Source: Ktedonobacteria bacterium brp13 (GTDB lineage: Bacteria; Chloroflexota; Ktedonobacteria; Ktedonobacterales; Ktedonobacteraceae). From it: 64,000 nt of DNA. Both the position numbers and the translations under genes were made by a program. Under the pieces are notes generated by a model. The model was not told the DNA's origin and made no database searches. It saw only the letters and a program-made list of their open reading frames with translations. The stretch covers positions 8,225,485-8,289,484 of the forward strand of contig AP024096.1 in assembly GCA_015099395.1 (NCBI GenBank), read 5' to 3'. Below, piece by piece: positions 17,485 through 26,194 of this stretch; the stretch's first letter is position 1; each line of letters opens with the position of its first letter.

Positions 17485-17521
17485 CGTGCATCGGTCTCGC
17501 ACGAGCGCAGACCGATGCACG
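17485..17521 (+). other. Strong hairpin between kdpB and kdpC
   Basis: A perfect 13-bp stem (CGTGCATCGGTCT with its complement) around an 11-base loop, in the 100-base gap between kdpB and kdpC. There is no T-run, so it is unlikely to be a full terminator. It may set the ratio of KdpC to KdpB or protect the 3' end of the kdpB message. Confidence 0.75.
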
Positions 17522-17557
17522 TGGGAACACTATCGTGAGAAAGAAAGAAGTGGAGTA

Positions 17558-18235
17558 ATGAAAACAATAGAACCCGCTCAAATAGAGGCTTCGACGGCAC
17601 CTGCACCTCGTCGTGTTGGGCTTATAGGATATCTACGACCAGCCATTGCCATGGTGTTGCTTTTTACAATTATTACCGGAATAATCTATCCTGGCGTCAT
17701 CACGGGGCTGGGCCAACTGATCTTTCCCTATCAGGCGAATGGTAGCTTGCATACCGTCAATGGTAAAGTGATTGGTTCTGATCTTATTGGTGAGTACTGG
17801 ACTTCCTCTAAATACTTTCATGGACGCCCGTCAGCGACATCGGATCCATCGACTGGTAAACCCGCTCCGTACTCTGCGAATAACTCAGCGGCCTCGAATA
17901 TAGGGCCGACCAATAAAGCCCTCATTAACGGTAACGGTGGTACCTATCTGGGCGTGAAGGACTACGCTGCTCAGTTCCGGCAGGAGAACGGCCTGGCTCC
18001 GAACACACCACTGCCTTCTGATATCGTGACTGCCTCTGGTTCAGGTCTTGATCCCGATATCTCTATCGAGGCGGCTGATCTGCAGGTCAATCGTATTGCG
18101 AAGGTACGTGGTCTCCCTGTCAGCCAGGTGCAACAGATAGTCAATGATCACATTCATGGACGTGTTCTAGGCATCTTTGGTGAACCTTATATTAGTGTGT
18201 TAGAGCTGAACCTTGCTCTGGATGGTGACAAATAG
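17558..18235 (+). CDS. kdpC: K(+)-transporting ATPase subunit C (KdpC)
   Basis: About 225 residues: one N-terminal TM segment (about 25-50) and an extracytoplasmic domain. KdpC signatures are present (YFHGRPSA, SNIGPTN, VTASGSGLDPDIS, VNRIAKVRGL, LGIFGEPYISVLELNLALD). It acts as the small assembly and affinity subunit of the pump. The start ATG at 17558 follows GTGGAGT; the frame is open 27 codons further upstream through the hairpin, which is not expected to be coding. Confidence 0.94.
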   Translation: MKTIEPAQIEASTAPAPRRVGLIGYLRPAIAMVLLFTIITGIIYPGVITGLGQLIFPYQANGSLHTVNGKVIGSDLIGEYWTSSKYFHGRPSATSDPSTGKPAPYSANNSAASNIGPTNKALINGNGGTYLGVKDYAAQFRQENGLAPNTPLPSDIVTASGSGLDPDISIEAADLQVNRIAKVRGLPVSQVQQIVNDHIHGRVLGIFGEPYISVLELNLALDGDK

Positions 18236-18252
18236 CATTGGTATGGTAGAGG

Positions 18253-19548
18253 ATGAGTAAAGAAACATCTGACAACCCTACGCGTGAGGAGGGGCGCCCC
18301 GATCCCGAGGCGCTCCTCAAACGCTATAATCTTCGTGATGTCGAGGAGGACGAGGACGAAGACGAGGACGATCTTCTCCTCCCCACCATGGCTGGCACTG
18401 AGGGCCATCACCGCAGACGTGGTCGTCTGCGTGTTTACCTTGCATCTGTGGCTGGCTCTGGCAAGACGTACGCGATGCTCGCTGAGGGTCACAGACGCGA
18501 AATGCGTGGAACAGATATTGTCATAGGCGTGGTCGTTACGCATGGTCGTGCCCAAACACAGGCAATGATAGGTGATCTTGAAGTTATTCCACTGAAAAAG
18601 ATCACCTATCGTAATGTGACATTGGAGGAGATGGATACTGACGCAATTATTGCCCGCCATCCCCAGATAGTGCTGGTTGACGAATTGGCCCATACAAATG
18701 CACCTGGTTCCAAGAACGCCAAGCGTTACCAGGATGTTGAAGACCTTCTCGATGCTGGCATTGACGTCGTGACGACGGTAAATATTCAGCACCTGGAAAG
18801 TTTGAATGATGTTGTTGCAAGCATTACCGGTGTGCGAACTCGCGAAACGTTGCCAGATCGTGTATTAGATGATGCCGATGAAGTTGAGCTTGTTGATATC
18901 TCTCCTCGTGCCTTACGTCAGCGCATGCGTCATGGCAATATTTATCCGCCGGAACGTATAGAGGCGTCACTCAGCAATTTCTTCCGTGAGGGGAATTTAA
19001 CTGCGTTGCGTGAGCTTGCTTTACGACGTACTGCCGAAAAAACCGAATCTCAACTTCATCGCTATATGACGGACCATAAGATCACCAAGTTATGGCCTGC
19101 GAATGACCGCGTGCTGGTAGGATTTGATGCTCGTCCACATACACGTCAGGTGATCCGTGATGCATGGCGTCTGGCGCACGGCTTGCATGCTGATCTGATT
19201 GCCGTCGTCATCCAACCAGAAGGGTATCTGGCCTTCACGAGCAAGCTGATCAGATTTTTTAAATTTGGCCTGGATGCCTCCAGGCAGTATGAACTCGCAC
19301 TACGCCGTATTGAAGAACACGCTCAACTGGCGGAGGACCTCGGGGCCGAGGTGATACGTGTGGGTAGTCGTGATATTGCCAAAACGCTTGTTCAGGTCGC
19401 AAAAGAGCATCAGGTAACGCAAATTGTGCTGGGCCAGCCTGCACGCAGTTGGTGGGAGGAAAGCTTGCGTGGTTCTATTGTTAACCGTTTATTACGCTTA
19501 AGTACAGCCATGGATATCCATCTTGTACCAAGCGATAATGACGATTAG
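18253..19548 (+). CDS. KdpD N-terminal sensor domain plus universal-stress domain, no kinase
   Basis: A 431-residue protein. Residues about 55-265 match the KdpD N-terminal domain, with P-loop VAGSGKTYAML and LVDELAHTNAPGS. Residues about 275-430 form a UspA-like domain (VLVGFDARPHTRQVI, ending IVNRLLRLSTAMDIHLV). The four TM helices, GAF and histidine-kinase domains of full KdpD are absent, and the gene ends normally. Such short KdpD proteins are known in cyanobacteria and others. A poly-acidic tract (DEDEDEDD) precedes the P-loop. It lies 17 bases after kdpC. Together with the receiver-only protein, the operon has no complete KdpDE system. Confidence 0.92.
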   Translation: MSKETSDNPTREEGRPDPEALLKRYNLRDVEEDEDEDEDDLLLPTMAGTEGHHRRRGRLRVYLASVAGSGKTYAMLAEGHRREMRGTDIVIGVVVTHGRAQTQAMIGDLEVIPLKKITYRNVTLEEMDTDAIIARHPQIVLVDELAHTNAPGSKNAKRYQDVEDLLDAGIDVVTTVNIQHLESLNDVVASITGVRTRETLPDRVLDDADEVELVDISPRALRQRMRHGNIYPPERIEASLSNFFREGNLTALRELALRRTAEKTESQLHRYMTDHKITKLWPANDRVLVGFDARPHTRQVIRDAWRLAHGLHADLIAVVIQPEGYLAFTSKLIRFFKFGLDASRQYELALRRIEEHAQLAEDLGAEVIRVGSRDIAKTLVQVAKEHQVTQIVLGQPARSWWEESLRGSIVNRLLRLSTAMDIHLVPSDNDD

Positions 19549-19563
19549 CACAGTCTCACAGTC

Positions 19564-20868
19564 TCACATGATCTTTGGAGGAGCGCCGTTGCTTTGTGAA
19601 GGATATGCGGTAGTGTCCAGCGAGGCAAGAGCGGCTCTCTGCGCAAAAAGAAGGTCCTGGCGCTCTTCCATTTTGAGGAAGGTGGCGATCTCTGTGATAT
19701 GGTCTAGAGTTGTAAGTAGCGTGTTGATAACGCGCAAATTTCCGCCTGCGTAATGACCAATTTCAGCGAACACTTCGAGATATTCCTCAAAGGTTGGCTG
19801 ACGAATATCCAGGCTACTCGTTCCACTCAGGAAACGATACGTCTCTGGCTGTGGGAGATGCTGCACGAGGCGTTCAAAGACAGCTTGTAAATACTTAATG
19901 CAAAGTACGCCTGTTGTCGGGTCATTGATGGCGGGTGAGAGAGCACGCAATGCAATATCAGCTAGCTGGCGCACGCCAAAGCGCGCATCCTGAGCAATAT
20001 CGCGTTCACGTTCAATCGCAATATGGTCGTGAATGGCACGCATACAGTTAGCATCAGCCATATGCATGGGACGCAACTCGGCGATGATGGTCTCCTCTGT
20101 GACAAAATCACCAGGGCAGACAAGCAAATGAAGATGAAAGCCTGGGCGCAGCAGATACTGCATAAGACTGGTCAGTTCTATCCTTTGCACATAGCCTGGG
20201 CGCTTCGCTCGAATACGGGCAGGCTCTTCCTCGGTGAGCCATGTCTGAATCCTGTCAGATGTTGTTTCTTCTGTATGTTCATCATCATCCCATTCAGGAA
20301 ACGGATGCTCAATAGTCTGTAGAGTTTGCATTGCAATGTGTGCTGCGATATCTGATACTTGAATGATACGGCCAGTGTGATGAACAAAGATGAGCAAGAA
20401 TGCCAGGCCCAGGAAGCTGAGACCAATAGCGACGATAATACTGAGAGAGGGAAGGAATCCGTGGGCTACAGTAGAAGGCTCACGCATAGCCGCAAGTACA
20501 ACCATAGCATATGCAAAAATAGCGAAGAAGCCGCCAGCAATTACCTGTGTTACACGGTCTTGTAAAAATCCTCGCAATGCACGTGGCGTGTACTGACTGG
20601 ACACAAGTTGTAGCACAACGATAGTGATTGAGAAAGCCAGTCCTGCAACGGTAATTAATGAGCCAGCGATAGTAGAGAGGATAGTGTTTGCTTCCGCCGT
20701 TCCCCCCTGAAAAATGAAGTGTTCCTGCACAACAGACAGGTTAGTATCAATCCTTAAAAAAAGGAAGGCCAGGAGTGGACCGAGAAGCGAGATTAACGCA
20801 GGAACGAACCAGAAGGTATTGAAAAAGGCTCTACGATAATTTTTGAGCACCTTGTTGAAGCTATCCAT
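19564..20868 (-). CDS. DUF2254 family membrane protein
   Basis: About 434 residues, with four TM segments in the first ~180 residues (LISLLGPLLAFLFL, then TIAGSLITVAGLAFSITIVVLQLVSSQYTPRALRGF in two blocks, FAIFAYAMVVLAAM, LSFLGLAFLLIF) and a soluble C-terminal half. The motif LQLVSSQYTPR is diagnostic of DUF2254. Function unknown. It is encoded against the two flanking kdp blocks. The start at 20868 is the first Met before the TM region but has only a weak ribosome site. Confidence 0.88.
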   Translation of the reverse strand: MDSFNKVLKNYRRAFFNTFWFVPALISLLGPLLAFLFLRIDTNLSVVQEHFIFQGGTAEANTILSTIAGSLITVAGLAFSITIVVLQLVSSQYTPRALRGFLQDRVTQVIAGGFFAIFAYAMVVLAAMREPSTVAHGFLPSLSIIVAIGLSFLGLAFLLIFVHHTGRIIQVSDIAAHIAMQTLQTIEHPFPEWDDDEHTEETTSDRIQTWLTEEEPARIRAKRPGYVQRIELTSLMQYLLRPGFHLHLLVCPGDFVTEETIIAELRPMHMADANCMRAIHDHIAIERERDIAQDARFGVRQLADIALRALSPAINDPTTGVLCIKYLQAVFERLVQHLPQPETYRFLSGTSSLDIRQPTFEEYLEVFAEIGHYAGGNLRVINTLLTTLDHITEIATFLKMEERQDLLFAQRAALASLDTTAYPSQSNGAPPKIM

Positions 20869-21075
20869 ACAAAAACACCATGTACCGACCAGACTTCCCG
20901 GTGCTCCCCTCAGTTCTATACATTGATAGAAATGTTCAAAAATAGAAATATTCGAGGTTATTGTAGCATAATGCTTGTCGCAAAACAAGGGTTTATTGGA
21001 ACGCTTCGGGAAGGACGACCGGTATCAGAAAATATTTATGAGTATGTCTGAAGCCCTGACGGAAATTTGAGTGTG

Positions 21076-21103
21076 TTGATGCTACACTCGAGGGGATTAT
21101 AGA
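21076..21103 (+). promoter_or_regulatory. Candidate promoter of the kdpC2-kdpA2 pair
   Basis: TTGATG (21076-21081), 16-base spacer, TATAGA (21098-21103), about 50 bases before the second kdpC. It suggests this pair is transcribed on its own. Confidence 0.45.
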
Positions 21104-21155
21104 GATCCCAGCATGGACATTGGATACTTCGTAACCACTATAGGGAGAGATACAT

Positions 21156-21971
21156 ATGTTGGAAACTACTCCTGAACCTGTTTATACGACCAGAAACTTC
21201 TCTGATCGCATAAAGGCTCGAGCTCGAGCTACTGGCCATACAGCGCAAACACTTGGTCAAGAGACATGGAATGCGCTACGCATTATTCTTGTCTTGCTTG
21301 TTCTGTGTGGGGTGGGCTTTCCGCTGGTCGTCTTTTGCATTGGTCAAGTAGCTTTTCACTCACAAGCAAATGGAAGTCTGATCACGGATAGCCAGGGACA
21401 AGTCATTGGCTCACAACTTTTGGGGCAGCAATTTACACAGCCAGAATATTTTCATGGGCGTCCAAGTGCCGTCAACTACAATGCCGCTAGTTCAGGTGGC
21501 TCCAATATAGGGCCGACAAATCTACAACTTCTCAATGGTAATGGCAGTGAGGTTACTGTCGCACAAGGAACTCCTGCTCCTGCTGGAGGCACGCCTATGG
21601 CAGGTAAGAAGAATACCTATTACGTTCCTGGTACCTATCTGGGCGTGAAGGCCTATGCTGACCAATTTCGGCAAGAGAACGGTCTGGCACCAAACACGCC
21701 GCTGCCAGCAGATATTGTGACAGCCAGTGGAAGCGGACTTGACCCGGATATCTCCGTTGCTGCGGCACTTCTTCAAGTGAATCGTGTAGTAGCCGCTCGC
21801 CAGCAGCTTGGCGGCAAGAATGCCACGATAACGCCTGGTCAGGTAAAAGTGTTGATCAATAACGCTACGCGTGGACGGGATCTAGGTATTATGGGAGAAC
21901 CTGGCGTCAATGTGTTAGAACTGAATATCGCGTTGGATAAAGCGTATGCTACACCTCCAGCACACCATTAG
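21156..21971 (+). CDS. Second KdpC paralogue
   Basis: A 271-residue KdpC with one TM helix (about 45-70) and the same signatures as the first copy (YFHGRPSA, SNIGPTN, VTASGSGLDPDIS). It is longer, owing to a longer N-terminus and a Gly/Pro/Ala-rich insertion (around residues 130-155). The ATG at 21156 follows AGGGAGAG. It precedes a second kdpA, giving the order C-A, the reverse of standard A-B-C operons, with no kdpB. Confidence 0.92.
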   Translation: MLETTPEPVYTTRNFSDRIKARARATGHTAQTLGQETWNALRIILVLLVLCGVGFPLVVFCIGQVAFHSQANGSLITDSQGQVIGSQLLGQQFTQPEYFHGRPSAVNYNAASSGGSNIGPTNLQLLNGNGSEVTVAQGTPAPAGGTPMAGKKNTYYVPGTYLGVKAYADQFRQENGLAPNTPLPADIVTASGSGLDPDISVAAALLQVNRVVAARQQLGGKNATITPGQVKVLINNATRGRDLGIMGEPGVNVLELNIALDKAYATPPAHH

Positions 21972-22039
21972 TGCAGCAAAAGGTTTATTCCCGTTCTCGA
22001 TCACAACGCATTCTCGATCACAATAAAGAGGATATTTGC

Positions 22040-23761
22040 ATGAGTCTACCAAATATCGCACAGTATGTTCTCTTCCTCATTGTCGTTTTACTGCTTGTCA
22101 AACCGCTTGGCGGTTATATGGCACGTGTTTTTACGGGTGAAAGGACCTTCCTTGATCCTGTATTGTTACCGATAGAACGCTTTATCTACAGGATTACAGG
22201 CATTAATGCCGCGCGTCAAATGAGTGCCAAGCAGTATACGATTGCCTTCCTTCTCTTCAGCATGGTAGGAACGCTGTTGTTGTACGCCCTACTACGCCTA
22301 CAAATGTACTTGCCCTGGTATGATCATACGAATCTCAGTACCCCTATGACGCCTGATCTGGCCGGTCAAACTGCTTTCAGTTTCTCCACCACCACGACCT
22401 GGCAAGCCTACGCTGGTGAGACCACGATGAGTTACTTTAGCCAGATCGTTGGTCTTGCCGCCCAAAATTTCCTGGCAGGAGCGGCAGGGCTTGCGGTTGG
22501 CATTGCCTTTATTCGTGGCTTTGCTGGTCAAAGAAAAGATGCACTTGGAAATTTCTGGTCTGACCTGGTACGGTCATTGCTCTGGGTACTCATCCCTCTC
22601 TCTCTGGTCGGTAGTGTCGTGTTGATCTGGCAGGGTGTGCCGATGAACTTCAACCCCTATACCCATGTGACAACACTGGAAGGCGGCACACAGACGATTG
22701 CACAGGGGCCGGTAGCTGCCCTCGAGTTTATTAAGAACCTGGGGACAAATGGTGGTGGCTTCTTCAACGTTAACGGGGCACATCCATTTGAAAATCCAAC
22801 GCCCCTTACGAATTTCATAGAGATGCTCGCTATTGTAGTACTTCCTGCGGCTCTCACAAATACGTTTGGTCGTATGGTTGGTCGTCCTCGTGAAGGTTGG
22901 ATGCTCTTCTGGGTAATGACGTTCCTCTTCATTATTGGACTGGGCTTGACGGGTTGGGCGGAACAGAGTGGCAATCCGCAAGTGGCGCAGAATGTTCACT
23001 TAATACAGACGATGCAGAACGATGGCAATATGGAAGGGAAGGAGGTACGCTTTGGCATTGGAGGCTCTGTGTTGACGGCAGTAGTGACTTCCAATGGAGC
23101 TACTGGTTCTACGAACTCAATGCATGATAGTTACACTCCATTAGGAGGATCGGTGCCGTTGGTGAACATGCTCCTTGGCGAGATTATCTATGGAGGGTTA
23201 GGAACAGGGCTCTATAGTATCATTCTGGTTGTGTTGCTGGGTCTCTTTATTACGGGCCTCATGGTGGGACGCACTCCAGAGTATCTAGGGAAGAAGCTCG
23301 ATCCAAGTGAGATCAAACTGGTTGCGCTCTATACACTGATTGGCCCTGTTGGGATTCTGCTGCTTACAGCCATTGCCGTGGTGACTGGACCAGGACTTGC
23401 TGCCCTGACCACAAATAGTGGCCCTCATGGTCTAACCGAAATATTGTATGCATACACCAGCTCGTTTGCTAACAATGGACAGGCGTTCGCCGGAATATCT
23501 GCCAATACGCCTTTCTACAATATAACGACAGCCATAGCGATGGTACTTGGTCGCTTCGGCCTGGCAATTCCCGCACTGGCACTCGCAAAGCTCTTTGCAT
23601 TGCAGCCGCGCAGGGCTGTATCAGCCGGAACCTTGTCGACGGATACATTTTTATTCTCAACCGTCGTTGTTGGGACAGCGATCCTTGTTGTGGCCTTAAC
23701 CTACCTTCCAGCCATAGCGCTAGGACCGATAGTCGAACATATCCTTATGATCAAGCACTGA
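22040..23761 (+). CDS. Second KdpA paralogue
   Basis: A 573-residue KdpA homologue with the same pore-loop motifs as the first copy (TTTWQAYAGETTMSYF, NLGTNGGGFFNVNGAHPFENP, DGNMEGKEVRFG, SSFANNGQAFAG) and about ten TM helices. Full length and intact. The frame is open to a GTG at 21971, but the ATG at 22040 gives the normal KdpA N-terminus. No kdpB, kdpF or kdpD follows, so it must borrow KdpB from the other operon or another locus if it forms a pump. Confidence 0.93.
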   Translation: MSLPNIAQYVLFLIVVLLLVKPLGGYMARVFTGERTFLDPVLLPIERFIYRITGINAARQMSAKQYTIAFLLFSMVGTLLLYALLRLQMYLPWYDHTNLSTPMTPDLAGQTAFSFSTTTTWQAYAGETTMSYFSQIVGLAAQNFLAGAAGLAVGIAFIRGFAGQRKDALGNFWSDLVRSLLWVLIPLSLVGSVVLIWQGVPMNFNPYTHVTTLEGGTQTIAQGPVAALEFIKNLGTNGGGFFNVNGAHPFENPTPLTNFIEMLAIVVLPAALTNTFGRMVGRPREGWMLFWVMTFLFIIGLGLTGWAEQSGNPQVAQNVHLIQTMQNDGNMEGKEVRFGIGGSVLTAVVTSNGATGSTNSMHDSYTPLGGSVPLVNMLLGEIIYGGLGTGLYSIILVVLLGLFITGLMVGRTPEYLGKKLDPSEIKLVALYTLIGPVGILLLTAIAVVTGPGLAALTTNSGPHGLTEILYAYTSSFANNGQAFAGISANTPFYNITTAIAMVLGRFGLAIPALALAKLFALQPRRAVSAGTLSTDTFLFSTVVVGTAILVVALTYLPAIALGPIVEHILMIKH

Positions 23762-23926
23762 GAAATTGGTTGAGGAGTACGAAAATAATGATATATTTGT
23801 TGTATTTTAGGGAGTATGGGTGTGAGCCGAGAAAACCTTGAGGGAAAAGCATTTTATCTTGAGCGTATATTGATATATTCCTTTCTATACTAGAGGAAAA
23901 TGCTCCTATTGGAGAAAGAATCTAGT

Positions 23927-26110
23927 ATGATGACGTACTCCTGTCCAAACTGTCACCAGCCAAGAGTGCCCAACGATGATATCTGTGAAAATTGTGGTGC
24001 GGTCTTTTCTGGGCTCTCCTCTCCATCAGCTCCAGAAGGTCGCACCGCGAGCGCTGTTCCACCACCTGTGGTCGTTAGCAGCCGAGCAGCCTGTCCGAAT
24101 TGTCATCAGCCAGTAGCACCAGGTGACGATATCTGTGAAAACTGCGGCGTAGTCCTGACAACTGTCACAACACCAATACAGTTAGTGTCGCAACCAGTAG
24201 CGACACGAGACGAATGTCCACAATGTCACTCACCACGCGTTGAGGGCGTGAAGTTCTGTAATCGTTGTGGTTTCCGTTTCGTCGTAAGCACAACCAGTCC
24301 GGCAGCCTCTGCTGCGATTGAGCAGCTTCCATCGGTAGCAAGCCAGGCACCGCTTACCGTTGGCAGCATCCTTCATAACAAGTATAGGATCACCAAAGAG
24401 ATTGGTGCGGGTGGTATGGGAACGGTCTACCTTGCTGAAGATCAGATTCTCAAGCGGCTCGTTGTCATTAAGGTACTGTTGACAGACGATGATCCTGATC
24501 TGGTAACGCAGAGTGTAAAAGAGCGTGAGTTCCTCGCAGCTATCAAACATGCGAACATTGTCTCAATCTACGATTTTATCACAATTGGCACACGTGGCTA
24601 TATTGTGATGGAATACGTGCATGGAAAGACGCTCGACCAGATTATAGAAGAGCAAGGTTGTCCATTAGATGTGGAAACCGCAATTAAGTATATCCTTGGT
24701 ATTCTACCTGCGTTTAGCTATCTGGCAAAATTAGGGCTTGTCTATTGCGATTTCAAGCCACAGAATGTAATGCTTGAGATTCTTAAAGATGGCTCACAAA
24801 TTGTCAAACTGATCGATCTTGGTACGGTGATCAAGCACGTGCCTCACCCGGATGATGTATATGGGACGCATGGGTTTTACGCTCCCGAAGCAGTCAAAAC
24901 GCCTTCCCCTGCAACAGACCTGTATTCAATCTGTCGCACGCTCGCCTACATGACAACCCTGATGGATCTTGCTGCTCCCATCTTTGGCATGCCAGAGATA
25001 GGAAAGTATAAAGCGTTCAGCGACCATCCAGAACTGTATCGCTTACTCTATAGAGGGACACACCCTAAAGCTGAAAAACGCTTTCAGCGTGTAGAGGATC
25101 TGGCGGACCAGCTTATGGGCGTTCAAGGATTGGTCGTTGGTAGAAAACCGGGAGTTCCCGTTGGCTCACGGCTCTTCGTATCAAGCATCACGACGACAAC
25201 AGGTAAACTGGGACCACGTGGTGAGGCTGTGCTCGACGAACATGATAAGGCTATTGACCTCTTACGTGTTGGCGATCAGGCATTGCGCAATGGCAGATTT
25301 ACAGGTGCTCTCGCAATGTTCAAGCAGGCTATAAGCCACAATGTCAATAGCCTTGATGCCCATCTACGCCTTGCTGAAGTGATGATCGAACTGGGCGATT
25401 TTGCGCAGGTGGAGGCCGAACTTACCTGGGCGCAGAGGCTCGACGCAAAAAACTGGAAAATATCCTGGTATACAGGGAGATTTTTAGAAGCGCAAGGACA
25501 ATTTGCAGCAGCAGCAGACAAGTATCAGGTACTGCTCGCTGAACTTCCTGGTGAGTTGCCGCCACTGCAAGCTCTTGCTCGTGTGAGTGCGAGTCAGGGT
25601 GATGATACCGGCGCGATACATCTCTATACAAGCGTGCTCAAGGCAGATCCAAGCAATACTGACGCTATTCTGGGTGTCACAAATTCACTCCTCAATCTGC
25701 AACAGTGGGACGAGGTGACCAGAGTGTTGAGTGGTGTCAGCGAGTCGGTAGCAAAGTATGTTGATGCGCAGTTGCTACTCGCCGATCTCTATCTTAACCG
25801 CATCACGCCTCTGACTAGCAAAAATATTGAGTATGCAGCGCAAGCGGTAGAGGCTCTTGCTGGACGGACTGAGGATGCTCGCTACTACCTCGCACGTGGA
25901 GATGTCTATAACTCGGCCTGGCAATTAGCTCGTACACATCAGTTATCCCCGGATATTACTATTGAAGGTATTCCAGCTACGGCCATCGGTGCACTTGGTG
26001 CGGCAGCAGAGACAAGCTATAAAGAATACTTGCGACGTGAGTTGCATCCTGCAGACCGTGAAGCAGTAGTTCGGCGCAGCTTAAAGGTTGCGGCATGGCG
26101 TTTGTGGTAA
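23927..26110 (+). CDS. PknG-like serine/threonine kinase with zinc ribbons and TPRs
   Basis: About 727 residues. Three Cys4 zinc ribbons (CPNC...CENC at 6-23 and 56-73, CPQC...CNRC at 97-114) precede a kinase domain (about 150-415) with glycine loop IGAGGMGTVYL, catalytic Lys in VVIKVL, YCDFKPQNVML in place of HRD, and LIDLGTV in place of DFG. The TPR-rich C-terminal half starts at about 440. Metal-binding N-terminus, atypical YCD/DLG kinase motifs and TPR tail match mycobacterial PknG, which signals amino-acid status to central metabolism. It is followed by VWA and GlnX-like genes. The start could be ATG 23900, 23927 or 23930; spacing to GGAG or AGAGG is imperfect for each. Confidence 0.9.
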   Translation: MMTYSCPNCHQPRVPNDDICENCGAVFSGLSSPSAPEGRTASAVPPPVVVSSRAACPNCHQPVAPGDDICENCGVVLTTVTTPIQLVSQPVATRDECPQCHSPRVEGVKFCNRCGFRFVVSTTSPAASAAIEQLPSVASQAPLTVGSILHNKYRITKEIGAGGMGTVYLAEDQILKRLVVIKVLLTDDDPDLVTQSVKEREFLAAIKHANIVSIYDFITIGTRGYIVMEYVHGKTLDQIIEEQGCPLDVETAIKYILGILPAFSYLAKLGLVYCDFKPQNVMLEILKDGSQIVKLIDLGTVIKHVPHPDDVYGTHGFYAPEAVKTPSPATDLYSICRTLAYMTTLMDLAAPIFGMPEIGKYKAFSDHPELYRLLYRGTHPKAEKRFQRVEDLADQLMGVQGLVVGRKPGVPVGSRLFVSSITTTTGKLGPRGEAVLDEHDKAIDLLRVGDQALRNGRFTGALAMFKQAISHNVNSLDAHLRLAEVMIELGDFAQVEAELTWAQRLDAKNWKISWYTGRFLEAQGQFAAAADKYQVLLAELPGELPPLQALARVSASQGDDTGAIHLYTSVLKADPSNTDAILGVTNSLLNLQQWDEVTRVLSGVSESVAKYVDAQLLLADLYLNRITPLTSKNIEYAAQAVEALAGRTEDARYYLARGDVYNSAWQLARTHQLSPDITIEGIPATAIGALGAAAETSYKEYLRRELHPADREAVVRRSLKVAAWRLW

Positions 26111-26194
26111 CGGTGCGAATATAATGCATCAGTTTTTTAGCAAGGGCTATATCGAGTATAGAGATAAAAGAATTGAGAAAGAAGGCCCGGGTCT

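Noticed and set aside
21971..22039. Upstream GTG start for the second KdpA, overlapping kdpC2
   Set aside because: The added 23 residues are not KdpA-like, and the ATG at 22040 gives the standard N-terminus.
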